A stretch of 64,000 bases of DNA. Origin: Rhizobium sp. L43 (GTDB lineage Bacteria > Pseudomonadota > Alphaproteobacteria > Rhizobiales > Rhizobiaceae). Shown piece after piece: positions 36,552 to 45,574 of this stretch. The stretch lies in assembly GCF_002531725.1 (NCBI RefSeq), contig NZ_NWSQ01000007.1:186001-250000 (forward strand). Reading direction: 5' to 3'. Under the pieces are notes generated by a model. It saw nothing but the letters and a program-made list of their open reading frames with translations. It did not search any database and was not told where the DNA came from. A program made the translations under genes and the position numbers. The stretch's first letter is position 1; the number at the start of each line of letters is the position of its first letter.

Positions 36552-37355
36552 CTATGCGAAATAGCTGCTGACCGTTCCATAGGGGCCGAAATCGGCGATG
36601 ATGGTGTCGCCGTGACGCGCCTCGATCGGTCGGATGAAGGATCCGGCGAGGACGACCTGGCCTGCCTCGATGCCATCACCATATTGTGCCAGCCGGTTGG
36701 CAAGCCAGGCAATGCCTCGCGCCGGCTGGTTCAAGACACCGGCACCCAGACCGGTCTCTTCCACCTCTGCATTGCGGCTGACGATAGCCCCCATCCAACG
36801 CATGTCGACGGTGTCGGGCCGCGCCATGCGCCCGCCAAGCACGATGCCGGCATTGGCCGCGTTGTCGGAAATCGTGTCGACGATGGTGCGGGCCTTCTTT
36901 GTTTCGGGGTCGACCCTGAGGATTCGCGTATCAAGAATTTCCAGGGCCGGGGTGATGTAGTCCGTGGCATTCAGCACGTCGAACACTGTGACGCCGGGTC
37001 CTTTCAGGGGAGCTTTCATGATGAAGGCGATCTCCGCCTCGATCCGGGGCTGGATGAAGCGATCAGCAGGGACCGTCGCACCGTCCTCGAAGAGCATGTC
37101 GTCGAAAAGCACGCCGGAATCGGGAGTGTCGATGTTCAGCGCATATTGCATGGCTTTCGAGGTGAGCCCGATCTTCCAGCCGATCACCTTGCGCCCGGCT
37201 GCGAGCTTCTTCTTCACCCAGGCCGACTGCACGGCATAGGCGTCGTCCATCGTCATGTGCGGATACCTGAGCGACAGAAGCTCCGTCTGTTCGCGCGTCC
37301 GCTCGGCGATATCGAGACGCTCTGCCGCCTGCGTGATCTCCTCGGATGTCAGCAT
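36552..37355 (-). CDS. hpaH: HpaH: 2-oxo-hept-4-ene-1,7-dioate hydratase
   Basis: Mg-dependent hydratase of the MhpD/HpaH family, 267 residues, adding water to 2-oxohept-4-ene-1,7-dioate. It shows KVIGWKIGLTSKAMQ, the metal-site region PRIEAEIAFIM and VNQPARGIAWLANRL-like sequence. ATG 37355, with GAGG upstream, starts one base after the hpaG stop; it is followed at 10 bases by hpaI. Confidence 0.95.
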   Translation of the reverse strand: MLTSEEITQAAERLDIAERTREQTELLSLRYPHMTMDDAYAVQSAWVKKKLAAGRKVIGWKIGLTSKAMQYALNIDTPDSGVLFDDMLFEDGATVPADRFIQPRIEAEIAFIMKAPLKGPGVTVFDVLNATDYITPALEILDTRILRVDPETKKARTIVDTISDNAANAGIVLGGRMARPDTVDMRWMGAIVSRNAEVEETGLGAGVLNQPARGIAWLANRLAQYGDGIEAGQVVLAGSFIRPIEARHGDTIIADFGPYGTVSSYFA

Positions 37356-37356
37356 C

Positions 37357-38226
37357 TCATACCTCGTCAGCGATCGTGTTGCGCAAGATGCCGATACCAT
37401 CGGCTTCGACCTCGACGAGGTCGCCGGGCTTCAGCCAGATCGGCGGATCGAAGCGTGCACCAGCACCTGTCGGCGTACCGGTGACGATCACATCGCCGGG
37501 AACGAGCGTGGTGAAGGTCGAGATGTAGTTGATGATCTTGCGGAAGGAGAAGATCATCCGGCTGGTGCGATCGTTCTGGCGCACGTCGCCATTGACCCGC
37601 GTCTGAAGCTTGATGTCGGCAAGCTGGCTCTCGTCGCGATAAGGCACGAGCCAGGGACCGATCGAGCCGGTGCGGTCGAAGTTCTTGCCCTGGGTGACGT
37701 TGAACTTTGCATGGCGGACCCAGTCGCGGATCGTGCCTTCGTTGCACAGCGACAGCGCAGCTATGTGGGAGAGCGCCTCAGCCTCGGGAATCCGCCGGCC
37801 ACCCTTGCCGATGACGATGACGATCTCGCCTTCGTAGTCGAGCTGTGGGCTTTCCGGTGGACGGATCAGCGGCTGGCCGTGGCCGGTAAACGAGCGCGGG
37901 AAGCGGATGAACAGGGAGGGATTGGAAGGGGCTGCCTGCCCATCCTTGTATTCTTCGTTGCGGTCGGGGAAGTTCACGCCGACGCAGATGATTTTTTCCG
38001 GCGCGGGCACGGGGATTTCGTAGCGGATCTCCGAGACCGGAAAATCGGGCTGCAAGCCCGCCGCTTCCTCAGCGAGCGTCAGCAGCGCGCCGGCCGCGAT
38101 CACCTCGCGCAGCGTTAGCCACTTGGTGCCGTGGCGCGCGAAAAGATCGACGATACCGTCTCCGGCAAGCAGACCATATCCGGTGTGTCCGTTGCGAGAA
38201 AAGTTGACAATTTTCGGGTGGGACAT
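37357..38226 (-). CDS. hpaG: HpaG-type fumarylacetoacetate-hydrolase-fold isomerase/decarboxylase
   Basis: FAH-family enzyme, 289 residues, predicted to decarboxylate/isomerise 5-oxopent-3-ene-1,2,5-tricarboxylate. Motifs are GVNFPDRNEEY, the metal site LDYEGEIVIVIGK and the C-terminal VIVTGTPTGAGARFDPP. Only one FAH domain is present, whereas the E. coli HpaG I recall has two in tandem, so this protein may do both steps alone or share them. ATG 38226 with GGGAGAG upstream is preferred over a longer start. Confidence 0.9.
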   Translation of the reverse strand: MSHPKIVNFSRNGHTGYGLLAGDGIVDLFARHGTKWLTLREVIAAGALLTLAEEAAGLQPDFPVSEIRYEIPVPAPEKIICVGVNFPDRNEEYKDGQAAPSNPSLFIRFPRSFTGHGQPLIRPPESPQLDYEGEIVIVIGKGGRRIPEAEALSHIAALSLCNEGTIRDWVRHAKFNVTQGKNFDRTGSIGPWLVPYRDESQLADIKLQTRVNGDVRQNDRTSRMIFSFRKIINYISTFTTLVPGDVIVTGTPTGAGARFDPPIWLKPGDLVEVEADGIGILRNTIADEV

Positions 38227-38245
38227 CGTTCTCTCCCTATTCAGT

Positions 38246-39700
38246 TCAGCCGATGCCGCCGAGGCAGACATATTTGATCTCGGTGAATTCCTCGATGCCA
38301 TATTTCGAGCCTTCGCGGCCGAGACCCGACAGTTTGACGCCGCCAAACGGCGCCTCCGCTGTCGAGATCAGCCCAGTGTTGACGCCGACCATGCCGTATT
38401 CCAGTGCCTCGGCCACACGAAATACCCGGGCGAGATCCTTGGCGTAGAAGTAGGAGGCGAGGCCGAACTCGGTGGCGTTCGCCTGCTCGATCACATCTTC
38501 CTCATCCTTGAACCGGAAGAGCGGCGCCAGCGGACCAAAGGTTTCTTCTCGTGCGACCGCCATATCCTTGGTGACATCCGTCAGGATGGTCGCTTCGAAG
38601 AAGGTGCCGCCGAGCGCATGTGGCTTGCCGCCCTGCAGGATGTGCGCACCCTTGTCCAGCGCATCGGCGATATGCTCTTCAACCTTGGCAAGGGCCGCCT
38701 TGTCGATCAGCGGTCCGAGGATGACGCCCTCGTCAAAGCCGTTGCCGGTCTTCAGCTTGGCGACCGCGGTTGCCAGCTTTGCTGCAAAAGCGTCGTAGAC
38801 GCCGTCCTGCACATAGATGCGGTTGGCGCAAACACAAGTCTGGCCGTTGTTGCGATATTTGGCAATTAGGGCCCCTTCGACTGCCGCGTCGAGATCGGCA
38901 TCGTCGAAAACGATGAACGGCGCATTGCCGCCGAGCTCAAGGCCGAGCTTCTTGATTGTCGGTGCGCTCTGCTTGTAGAGTTCGGTGCCGATTTCGGTGG
39001 AGCCGGTGAAGGTCAGCTTGCGCACGACGGGGTTCGAAGTCATTTCGCCGCCGATCGCCGCGGCGGAGCCCGTGATGACGCTGAAGAGGCCCTTCGGCAG
39101 GCCGGCGCGTTCGGCCAGGATAGCAATCGCAATCGCCGAGAACGGTGTCTGCGAGGCGGGCTTCAGCACCATGGCGCAACCGGCTGCGAAAGCCGGGCCG
39201 GCCTTGCGGGTGATCATCGCATTGGGGAAGTTCCACGGCGTGATGGCCGCGACGACGCCAATCGGCTGCTTCATCACCATGATGCGCTTGTCGGGCTGGT
39301 GGCCGGGGATCAAGTCGCCATAGATGCGGCGGCCCTCTTCAGCAAACCATTCGACGAAGCTTGCGCCGTAGACGATCTCGCCGGTCGCCTCGGCCAAGGG
39401 CTTGCCCTGCTCCAGCGTCAGGATGCGGCCGAGGTCTTCCTTGTTCTCGATCATCAGGTCGAACCACTTGCGAAGCACGGCGCAGCGTTCCTTTGCCGTG
39501 CGCGCTGCCCAGCCCCTCTGCGCCATGCGGGCGGCCTCGATGGCCGTCCTGGTCTCGGCAGCACCCAGCTTCGGCACATATCCGATGATCTCGCCGGTCG
39601 CCGGGTTGTTCACCTCGATCGCGTTGGGGGGATCGGCTGTGATCCATTCGCCGGCGACAAGTGCCGCCTGATGGAAAAGTGAAGGGTCTTTCAAGAGCAT
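38246..39700 (-). CDS. gabD: GabD-type succinate-semialdehyde dehydrogenase
   Basis: NAD(P)-dependent aldehyde dehydrogenase, 484 residues. The catalytic Cys lies in RNNGQTCVCANRIYVQDGVY and the general base Glu in LGLELGGNAPFIVFDDAD; the sequence follows GabD closely (PIGVVAAITPWNFP). Within the hpa operon it oxidises the succinate semialdehyde released by HpaI to succinate, completing the route to the TCA cycle. A weak GGACC precedes ATG 39700. Confidence 0.92.
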   Translation of the reverse strand: MLLKDPSLFHQAALVAGEWITADPPNAIEVNNPATGEIIGYVPKLGAAETRTAIEAARMAQRGWAARTAKERCAVLRKWFDLMIENKEDLGRILTLEQGKPLAEATGEIVYGASFVEWFAEEGRRIYGDLIPGHQPDKRIMVMKQPIGVVAAITPWNFPNAMITRKAGPAFAAGCAMVLKPASQTPFSAIAIAILAERAGLPKGLFSVITGSAAAIGGEMTSNPVVRKLTFTGSTEIGTELYKQSAPTIKKLGLELGGNAPFIVFDDADLDAAVEGALIAKYRNNGQTCVCANRIYVQDGVYDAFAAKLATAVAKLKTGNGFDEGVILGPLIDKAALAKVEEHIADALDKGAHILQGGKPHALGGTFFEATILTDVTKDMAVAREETFGPLAPLFRFKDEEDVIEQANATEFGLASYFYAKDLARVFRVAEALEYGMVGVNTGLISTAEAPFGGVKLSGLGREGSKYGIEEFTEIKYVCLGGIG

Positions 39701-39776
39701 GATCAAGGTCCGATCGGTTGATGTGAGCGGATAGGCGGCTTGGCCCAGCCGGTTTAGCGGCTGAGCCGTCGGGTCG

Positions 39777-40757
39777 TCACGGCGCGACGATCGGCTGCGC
39801 CTTCAGGACAGAATCCACCACTGGTGCTCCAACAAAAAGGCTGCCTTCCTCGAACCAGGACTTTGGCGCCGGCGCACCCCAGAGTGTCTGGCGCTGCGGA
39901 TCCTTGAGATCCCATTTGATCGGCTCCAGGTCGGGATCGACCGTTTGATAATCCGAGCAGTAAATTTCAATTCGGTGGCCGTCCGGATCGCGAATGTAGA
40001 GGAAAAAAGCGTTGGAAATGCCGTGTCGTCCCGGCCCGCGCTCGATATTCGCAAGCCAGCCGGTGGTCGCCATCAGGTCGAGCAGGTCGATGATGTTGAG
40101 CGGCGTCGGCACCCAGAACGCGGTGTGATGCAGGCGGGGGCCGCGGCCGTTGGTGAAGGCAATGTCGTGAACCCCACCCTTACGGTGTGTCCAAGCGGCC
40201 CAGAGCCTGCCCGTCTCCTCGTCGGCGGTATATTCCGTCACCCGGAAACCGATCTCATTATAGAAGGCAACGCTCTCGTCGACATTCGGCGAAAAGCAGT
40301 TGAAATGGTCGATCCTCAGCGGCTTTACGCCTTTATAGAGGGCGTATTTCTGATGGATCGGCGGTAGCCGGTCCATCTTTGAATAGAATTCCAGCGGAAT
40401 GCCATGCGGATCGCGGGTCCGGAACGTGCGCGATTGATAAGGCCGTTCGATCCATTCTACGGGCAAGCCCTTGCCCTTGAAGAACTGCTCCGCCTTGTCG
40501 AGGTCCTCGTCGGAAAATACCTTGAAGCCCAGGTCCCCAGCTTCAGCAGTTCCGGCTTTCTTCAGGATGATGCAGTGATGGCCGCGCTCTTCGAGTGCGC
40601 GCAGATAGATCGTGTCTGCCGTCTCATCGGTCACCTGCAGGCCGAGCGTATCGACATAAAAGGCGCGAGACCTGGCAAGATCGGTGACGGCAAGCTCGAT
40701 ATGGCTGAGGCGCACGATGTTGAAGGGCGGGTAGAGATTGGGCGTGGGCAAGGGCAT
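39777..40757 (-). CDS. hpaD: HpaD: 3,4-dihydroxyphenylacetate 2,3-dioxygenase (type I extradiol)
   Basis: Ring-cleaving dioxygenase, 326 residues, with two vicinal-oxygen-chelate domains. The C-terminal domain carries the iron ligands: His in RIDHFNCFSPN, His in RLHHTAFWVP and Glu in HRIEIYCSDYQT. It opens homoprotocatechuate to 5-carboxymethyl-2-hydroxymuconate semialdehyde. This is the type I, Brevibacterium/Arthrobacter-like form rather than the unrelated E. coli-type HpaD (family knowledge). Lies between hpaE and gabD. Confidence 0.93.
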   Translation of the reverse strand: MPLPTPNLYPPFNIVRLSHIELAVTDLARSRAFYVDTLGLQVTDETADTIYLRALEERGHHCIILKKAGTAEAGDLGFKVFSDEDLDKAEQFFKGKGLPVEWIERPYQSRTFRTRDPHGIPLEFYSKMDRLPPIHQKYALYKGVKPLRIDHFNCFSPNVDESVAFYNEIGFRVTEYTADEETGRLWAAWTHRKGGVHDIAFTNGRGPRLHHTAFWVPTPLNIIDLLDLMATTGWLANIERGPGRHGISNAFFLYIRDPDGHRIEIYCSDYQTVDPDLEPIKWDLKDPQRQTLWGAPAPKSWFEEGSLFVGAPVVDSVLKAQPIVAP

Positions 40758-40795
40758 GAAGGGTTCCTCCGAAGTTTTAAATGTGCGCCGTGCGG

Positions 40796-42313
40796 TCAGC
40801 CGCCGAGCTTCTGGATCGCATGCGCCGCGGTAGCAAAGGCAACGTTCTTGGTTTCCATGTAGAAATCGAAGGACCAGTCACCGCCGTCTCGTCCGATGCC
40901 GGAATTCTTGACGCCGCCGAAGGGAGTCGGCAGATGACGCACATTTTCGGAGTTCACCCAGATCATTCCGGCTTCCAGCGCATCGGTAAAACGGAAGGCG
41001 CGAGTGACATCAGAGGTCCAGAGATACCCGGTGAGGCCGTACTGTACGTCATTGGCAAGCGCCAGCGCATTGGCCTCGTCCGTGAAGGGGATCGCGGTCA
41101 GCACGGGACCAAAGATTTCCTCCTGGGCAATACGCATCCGGTTATTCGCCCCGGTGAACAGGGTCGGAGAGACATAACATCCGCCGCCCGGCCCATCGAA
41201 TTTTGCGCCGCCGGCGGCAAGCGTCGCACCGTCCTCTTTCCCGATCGCGATATATTCCAGCACCTTTTTTTCATGGACGGGATGGATCAACGGGCCGATG
41301 ACGGTTTCGGGATCGAGCGGATGGCCGACCTTGATGCGCTTGGCCTTCTCAGCGACCATCGCGGTGAACCGGTCGTAGATGCCTTCTTCCACAAGCAGGC
41401 GGGAGGAGGAAGTGCAGCGCTCGCCGTTCAGCGAATAGATCATGAAGACGGCGGCGTCAGCTGCGCGCTCCAGATCGGCATCGGCAAAGACGATGACGGG
41501 GTTCTTGCCACCAAGCTCGAAATGCACGCGTTTCAGCGTATCTGCACCCTGTTTCATGATCATTGAGCCGGTCCGGCTCTCACCGACAAAGCCGATCGCC
41601 TTGATGGCAGGATGCTCGGTCAACGCCTTGCCGGCATCCTCGCCGAAGCCGTTGACGAGATTCCAGACACCCTTGGGCAAGCCCGCCTCTTCGGCGATCT
41701 CGACCAGCAACCGCGCCGTGAGCGGTGAAAACTCCGCCGGCTTGTGGACGATGGTGCAGCCGGCGGCGAGTGCCGGTGCGATCTTCCAAGTCGACAGCAT
41801 GAAAGGCGTGTTCCAGGGCGTAATGACGCCGACCGGGCCGATCGGCGCGCGGCTGGTGATGTTGACCTGGCCGTTCGCACGCAAGCTCTTTCCATCGCGA
41901 GCATCTGCGGCGCGATCGGCGAAGAAACGGAAATTTTCTGCGCCACGCAGCGCAGCCTTTGCCATGAATTTCAGCGATTGGCCGGTATCCATGCATTCCG
42001 TGAAGGCGATCTCCTCGGCGCGCGCGACGATGGCATCAGCTATTTTGTGCAGCAGCGCCTTGCGAGCATCGCCCGGCATTGCCGCCCAGGCTGGGAAGGC
42101 CGCCTTCGCTGCCTTCGCTGCCCGGTCCACATCCGCCGCCTTGCCATGTGCGACCTTTGTCAGCACCTTCAGATCGACCGGAGAAATGACATCGAAGGTC
42201 GTACCGTCGGCGGCCGGAACCGCTTCGCCATCGATATGGTTCAGTACACCTTGCTCACGGAAGCGGGCCAAATAGGCCTCTGCCTTCGCAATGTTGTTTT
42301 CAAATGTCGACAT
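40796..42313 (-). CDS. hpaE: HpaE: 5-carboxymethyl-2-hydroxymuconate semialdehyde dehydrogenase
   Basis: Aldehyde dehydrogenase, 505 residues, oxidising the ring-cleavage product of HpaD. Catalytic Cys in NGERCTSSSRLLVEEGIYD, Glu in HFELGGKNPVIVFADAD, and a C-terminal TPFGGVKNSGIGRDGGDWS typical for HpaE. ATG 42313 has GGAGAAGAAA immediately upstream; the open frame extends further but overlaps the intergenic region before hpaF. Confidence 0.95.
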   Translation of the reverse strand: MSTFENNIAKAEAYLARFREQGVLNHIDGEAVPAADGTTFDVISPVDLKVLTKVAHGKAADVDRAAKAAKAAFPAWAAMPGDARKALLHKIADAIVARAEEIAFTECMDTGQSLKFMAKAALRGAENFRFFADRAADARDGKSLRANGQVNITSRAPIGPVGVITPWNTPFMLSTWKIAPALAAGCTIVHKPAEFSPLTARLLVEIAEEAGLPKGVWNLVNGFGEDAGKALTEHPAIKAIGFVGESRTGSMIMKQGADTLKRVHFELGGKNPVIVFADADLERAADAAVFMIYSLNGERCTSSSRLLVEEGIYDRFTAMVAEKAKRIKVGHPLDPETVIGPLIHPVHEKKVLEYIAIGKEDGATLAAGGAKFDGPGGGCYVSPTLFTGANNRMRIAQEEIFGPVLTAIPFTDEANALALANDVQYGLTGYLWTSDVTRAFRFTDALEAGMIWVNSENVRHLPTPFGGVKNSGIGRDGGDWSFDFYMETKNVAFATAAHAIQKLGG

Positions 42314-42407
42314 TTTCTTCTCCGATATTGCTGATCTTTCAGCGCCGGAAACGAGGCAGCTGTGCAACGTTTCGCTGTCTGTCACGTCTGGATTCTGGCT
42401 GGACGGT

Positions 42408-42800
42408 CTAGCTATTCGTTTTGCGAAGGCGCGGATGAATGGCGTTCTTCTTCCAGCTGAGCGCCGGATCGATCTCGCGGATTTCGAGGGTCAGGGCAAA
42501 GTGAGGCGTCTGGAAAAGCGTATTCAGGTGCTTCGTCACCGCCTGGAAGATCGCCTCGCCGGTCCGGCGCTTGTCATCCTCGCTCCGCCCCTCGCCGATA
42601 CGGAAGGACATGTCGATGAAAGCGTTCTCAGCAAGAAGATCCGCGATCGCATAGGCTTCGCACCGAATGGCGCGCACCCGCACCGCGCCGACCTCGAACA
42701 GGCCCGTTTTCAGGATTTCCGCATGAACCACGCGACAAAGCGCGTCGAAGTCCACGCTTCGATCAAGATTGGCCGAATAATCCATCGTGAAATGCGGCAT
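42408..42800 (-). CDS. hpaF: HpaF: 5-carboxymethyl-2-hydroxymuconate isomerase
   Basis: Tautomerase-fold isomerase, 130 residues, with the catalytic N-terminal proline directly after the start Met (MPHFTMDYSANL). Closely follows the CHMI family throughout (FRIGEGRSEDDKRRTGEAIF, and an LEIREIDPALSWKKNAIH end). First gene of the lower-pathway operon, divergent from hpaR; a perfect palindrome lies 31 bases upstream of its start. Confidence 0.95.
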   Translation of the reverse strand: MPHFTMDYSANLDRSVDFDALCRVVHAEILKTGLFEVGAVRVRAIRCEAYAIADLLAENAFIDMSFRIGEGRSEDDKRRTGEAIFQAVTKHLNTLFQTPHFALTLEIREIDPALSWKKNAIHPRLRKTNS

Positions 42801-42831
42801 CGTTCCTCCCGCGCCACAGTGCCTTATATAT

Positions 42832-42843
42832 TTAACATGTTAA
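42832..42843. promoter_or_regulatory. HpaR operator candidate
   Basis: Perfect 12-base palindrome TTAACATGTTAA in the AT-rich hpaF-hpaR intergenic region (flanks TTATATAT and CAATATTTG). It is the right size and place for a MarR-type dimer repressing hpaF-hpaI and possibly hpaR itself. A one-mismatch copy lies at 46512-46523. Confidence 0.75.
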
Positions 42844-42920
42844 CAATATTTGTGGCCTTGTCAACGGTGACGGGCACGCGGCTCGTTGCGCGCCGCAAAA
42901 ATTTGATCCATAGAACCCTT

Positions 42921-43394
42921 ATGACGAGACAATCCCCTGAGACGAACGGCATAGTGCAGGACGCTCTTCTTCCCCGTGACACTCGCCGTTCGTTGCCCAT
43001 TGCGCTGCTTCGGGCGCGTGAGGCGGTGATGGGGCATTTCCGTCCGATGCTCGCGCTGCATGACGTAACGGAACAGCAATGGCGGGTGATCCGCATTCTG
43101 GCGGAAGCCGGAACATTGGATGCCTCAGAGCTGTCGGAACGAGCCTTCATTCTAGCGCCTAGCCTGACGCGAATCATCCGGTCCCTGGAGGAACGTGGCT
43201 TCATCACCAAGACCAAGGATGCTGAAGACGGTCGCCGCATTCTGCTCGAGATCACAGCCGCCGGGTTGAAGGTCATCAATGAAGTCAGCCCCGACAGCCA
43301 AATGATTTACACGGCGCTGGAGCAGCGGTTTGGTCGGGAACGGATCGATATGCTGCTGGATATGCTCGACGAACTGGCGACGTTGAACAAGTAG
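42921..43394 (+). CDS. hpaR: HpaR: MarR-family repressor of the homoprotocatechuate operon
   Basis: MarR-type repressor, 157 residues: LPIALLRAREAVMGHFRPML, DVTEQQWRVIRILAEAGTL, recognition-helix region ILAPSLTRIIRSLEERGF and wing KDAEDGRRILLEITAAG, all close to E. coli HpaR. No Shine-Dalgarno is evident before ATG 42921; the frame is open upstream into hpaF, so a start such as 42838 cannot be excluded. In E. coli, HpaR represses the meta-cleavage operon and is released by 4-hydroxyphenylacetate and related aromatics. Confidence 0.92.
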   Translation: MTRQSPETNGIVQDALLPRDTRRSLPIALLRAREAVMGHFRPMLALHDVTEQQWRVIRILAEAGTLDASELSERAFILAPSLTRIIRSLEERGFITKTKDAEDGRRILLEITAAGLKVINEVSPDSQMIYTALEQRFGRERIDMLLDMLDELATLNK

Positions 43395-43402
43395 TCGGAT
43401 GC

Positions 43403-43432
43403 CTGCCGTGCCTTGGTAAAACAAGGCGGCAG
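43403..43432. terminator. Bidirectional terminator between hpaR and hpaC
   Basis: Hairpin CTGCC-gt-GCCTTG / CAAGGC-GGCAG with a 6-base GTAAAA loop, in the 43-base gap between the convergent stops of hpaR and hpaC. The two-base bulge is asymmetric. No long T-tract. Confidence 0.7.
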
Positions 43433-43437
43433 ACAAC

Positions 43438-43950
43438 TCATCCCCCGAAGCTGCCAAGTTGCGTTGGAACATGGACGTAGTTCCGGTCAAAGTAAAGCAA
43501 CGCATCCCCATCGGGGCGGGATCTGATGCCCGCGATCCGCCCAATGAAGATGTGATGACTGCCAACGAGTCTTGCCTCCGACAGTTCGCAATCAAACGAG
43601 ACGATCGCATCGGCGAGAGCATCCGTGCCTGAAGGCATTGCGATCCAGTCCGCAGAGGCGTAGCGCGCCTCCATATCGGCGGTTGACCCGGCAAATTTCC
43701 CTGCCAGTTCTCTGTGGTCATGGCTCAACACGTTCACGCAGAACCGGTGGTTTTCCAGAAACAGTGCAGTTTGGGCGGATCGGCTATTCATGCAGACGAG
43801 CAGCGTCGGGGGCTCATCCGTGACGCTGCACATGGCCGTGGCGGTGAACCCGCCGCGACCGGCAGGACCATTGGTGGTGATGACGTTGACCGGCGCGCAA
43901 ACGCGCGCCATGGCGTTGCGGAACTCGGTTTTGGAAAAGGCCTCCTCCAT
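43438..43950 (-). CDS. hpaC: HpaC: flavin reductase of 4-hydroxyphenylacetate 3-monooxygenase
   Basis: Short-chain flavin reductase, 170 residues, supplying FADH2 to HpaB from NADH. Family motifs: GGFTATAMCSVTDEPPTLLV, CMNSRSAQTALFLENHRFCV and the closing HHIFIGRIAGI. Starts 9 bases after the hpaB stop with GGAGG upstream, so the two components are made together. Confidence 0.94.
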   Translation of the reverse strand: MEEAFSKTEFRNAMARVCAPVNVITTNGPAGRGGFTATAMCSVTDEPPTLLVCMNSRSAQTALFLENHRFCVNVLSHDHRELAGKFAGSTADMEARYASADWIAMPSGTDALADAIVSFDCELSEARLVGSHHIFIGRIAGIRSRPDGDALLYFDRNYVHVPTQLGSFGG

Positions 43951-43959
43951 GGTCGCCTC

Positions 43960-45522
43960 CTATTCAGCAGCGGACTTGAACTGGTCTGCATTGCCGATCG
44001 GCGGCAACCATGTGTCAGCGGTCCAGCCGTTTTCGTCGTAGTCGCTCATGCAGGTATCGACCAAGGCCTCCATTTCGCGCAACCGTCCGCCACGCTCGGC
44101 CCCCTTCAGCACCTGAAGCCGGACTTCTTCCGGCGCTCCGGCATAGTTCAATTCGTAGAGCGCATGCCGTCCGCCGAACTCGCTCCCAGTTGCGTCCCAC
44201 AAAAGCTTCATGATCTTGATTCGCTCGATATGGCCCATATCGTTGGAGCCACGCACATATTGGCTGAGATAACGATCGATGTCGGGATTGCCGAAATCTT
44301 TAGCCGAGGACGGCAGGTAGATCAGTCCCGAGGCGACAACCTTGCGGACCGTCTCGATGACGCGGGGATAGGCTTCGGACATGAAGGTACGATAGGCAAG
44401 AGCCGCCTCCAGATTGGGAAGCACTGCGCCGTTCGCCCAGGGGATCGGATTGTAGGCCATGGCGTTGGAGAAGCTCCAGAACATGTGGCGCAAGGCGATG
44501 ACTTCGCCAAGTGCTGCCTGGTTGCCACGGAAGGCATCGCCGCCGGTCGCCCGCAAAGCCTTGGCGAGCAGGCCCGCCAGGAAGTCGAGTTTGACGGCGA
44601 AACGCGTGCAGCCCTGGAAGCAGTAGCCATGCATGAAGCCGGAAGCGGGATGAAAGGACAGGATCTTCGGCGCATCGCGCAGGACCAGCACGTCCTCCCA
44701 GGGGATGAAGACATTGTCCAGAACGAGGATGGCATCGTTCTCATCGAAGCGGGAAGAGAGCGGGTAGTCGAACGGCGTGCCGACACGGTTTGCCGTTTCC
44801 TCATAGGAGACGCGGCAGAACATCTTGATGCCGGGCGCATTCATCGGAACGATGAACATCACCGATAGCGACGGGTCTTCCGTAACCGTCGCCGAGCTTT
44901 GCGCCAGGAAATTGTAATGCGTCAGCGCAGAGGACGTCGCCACCACCTTGGCGCCCGAGACGTAGATGCCTGCATCGGTTTCCTTGGTGATATGAACGAA
45001 TACGTCTTTTACGGCATCCGCTGGCTTGTGGCGGTCGATCGGCGGGTTGACGATCGCGTGGTTCATGAAGAGAGCCGCTTCCTGGGCGCGCTTGTGCCAG
45101 GCGAGAGCATTGTCCTTGAAGGGACCGTACCAGTCGGCATTGGCGCCCAGCGTATTCATCAGCGCCGCCTTGTAGTCGGCGGTACGGCCCATCCATCCGT
45201 AGGACATGCGGGCCCAATCGGCGATAGCGCCCTGCTGGGCGACTAGATCGGCGGAGGACTTTGCGACGCGGAAATATTTGTGGGTGTAGCCTCCAGAGCC
45301 GGTGTCGGTCGGCGATGTCAGGCGCTCTTTCGTCTTCTCCGCATGCAGTGCATCGTAGAGCCTTGCAAGCGATCGCACCGAATTGCGCATCGACGGATGC
45401 GCCGTCACATCGTTGACGCGCTCGCCGTTGATGTAGACCTCGCGCCCGTCGCGCAGGCTGGCGAGATATTCCTCGCCGGTGAAAGGCCGCCTGGTATCGG
45501 CCCGAAACTCTTCTGCTCTCAT
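43960..45522 (-). CDS. hpaB: HpaB: 4-hydroxyphenylacetate 3-monooxygenase, oxygenase component
   Basis: FADH2-dependent hydroxylase, 520 residues, converting 4-hydroxyphenylacetate to homoprotocatechuate. Family segments: RRPFTGEEYLASLRDGREVY at the N-terminus, the flavin/substrate loop with SSALTHYNFLAQSS, FDENDAILVLDNVFIPWEDV, and a C-terminal GSEFGGRHALYELNYAG. AGGAGGAG precedes the ATG. Divergent from the AraC-type hpaA gene. Confidence 0.96.
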   Translation of the reverse strand: MRAEEFRADTRRPFTGEEYLASLRDGREVYINGERVNDVTAHPSMRNSVRSLARLYDALHAEKTKERLTSPTDTGSGGYTHKYFRVAKSSADLVAQQGAIADWARMSYGWMGRTADYKAALMNTLGANADWYGPFKDNALAWHKRAQEAALFMNHAIVNPPIDRHKPADAVKDVFVHITKETDAGIYVSGAKVVATSSALTHYNFLAQSSATVTEDPSLSVMFIVPMNAPGIKMFCRVSYEETANRVGTPFDYPLSSRFDENDAILVLDNVFIPWEDVLVLRDAPKILSFHPASGFMHGYCFQGCTRFAVKLDFLAGLLAKALRATGGDAFRGNQAALGEVIALRHMFWSFSNAMAYNPIPWANGAVLPNLEAALAYRTFMSEAYPRVIETVRKVVASGLIYLPSSAKDFGNPDIDRYLSQYVRGSNDMGHIERIKIMKLLWDATGSEFGGRHALYELNYAGAPEEVRLQVLKGAERGGRLREMEALVDTCMSDYDENGWTADTWLPPIGNADQFKSAAE

Positions 45523-45574
45523 CGTCTCCTCCTATGATGTCAGTCAAAGCTAGTCCTTGCATACGTCCTCCACC

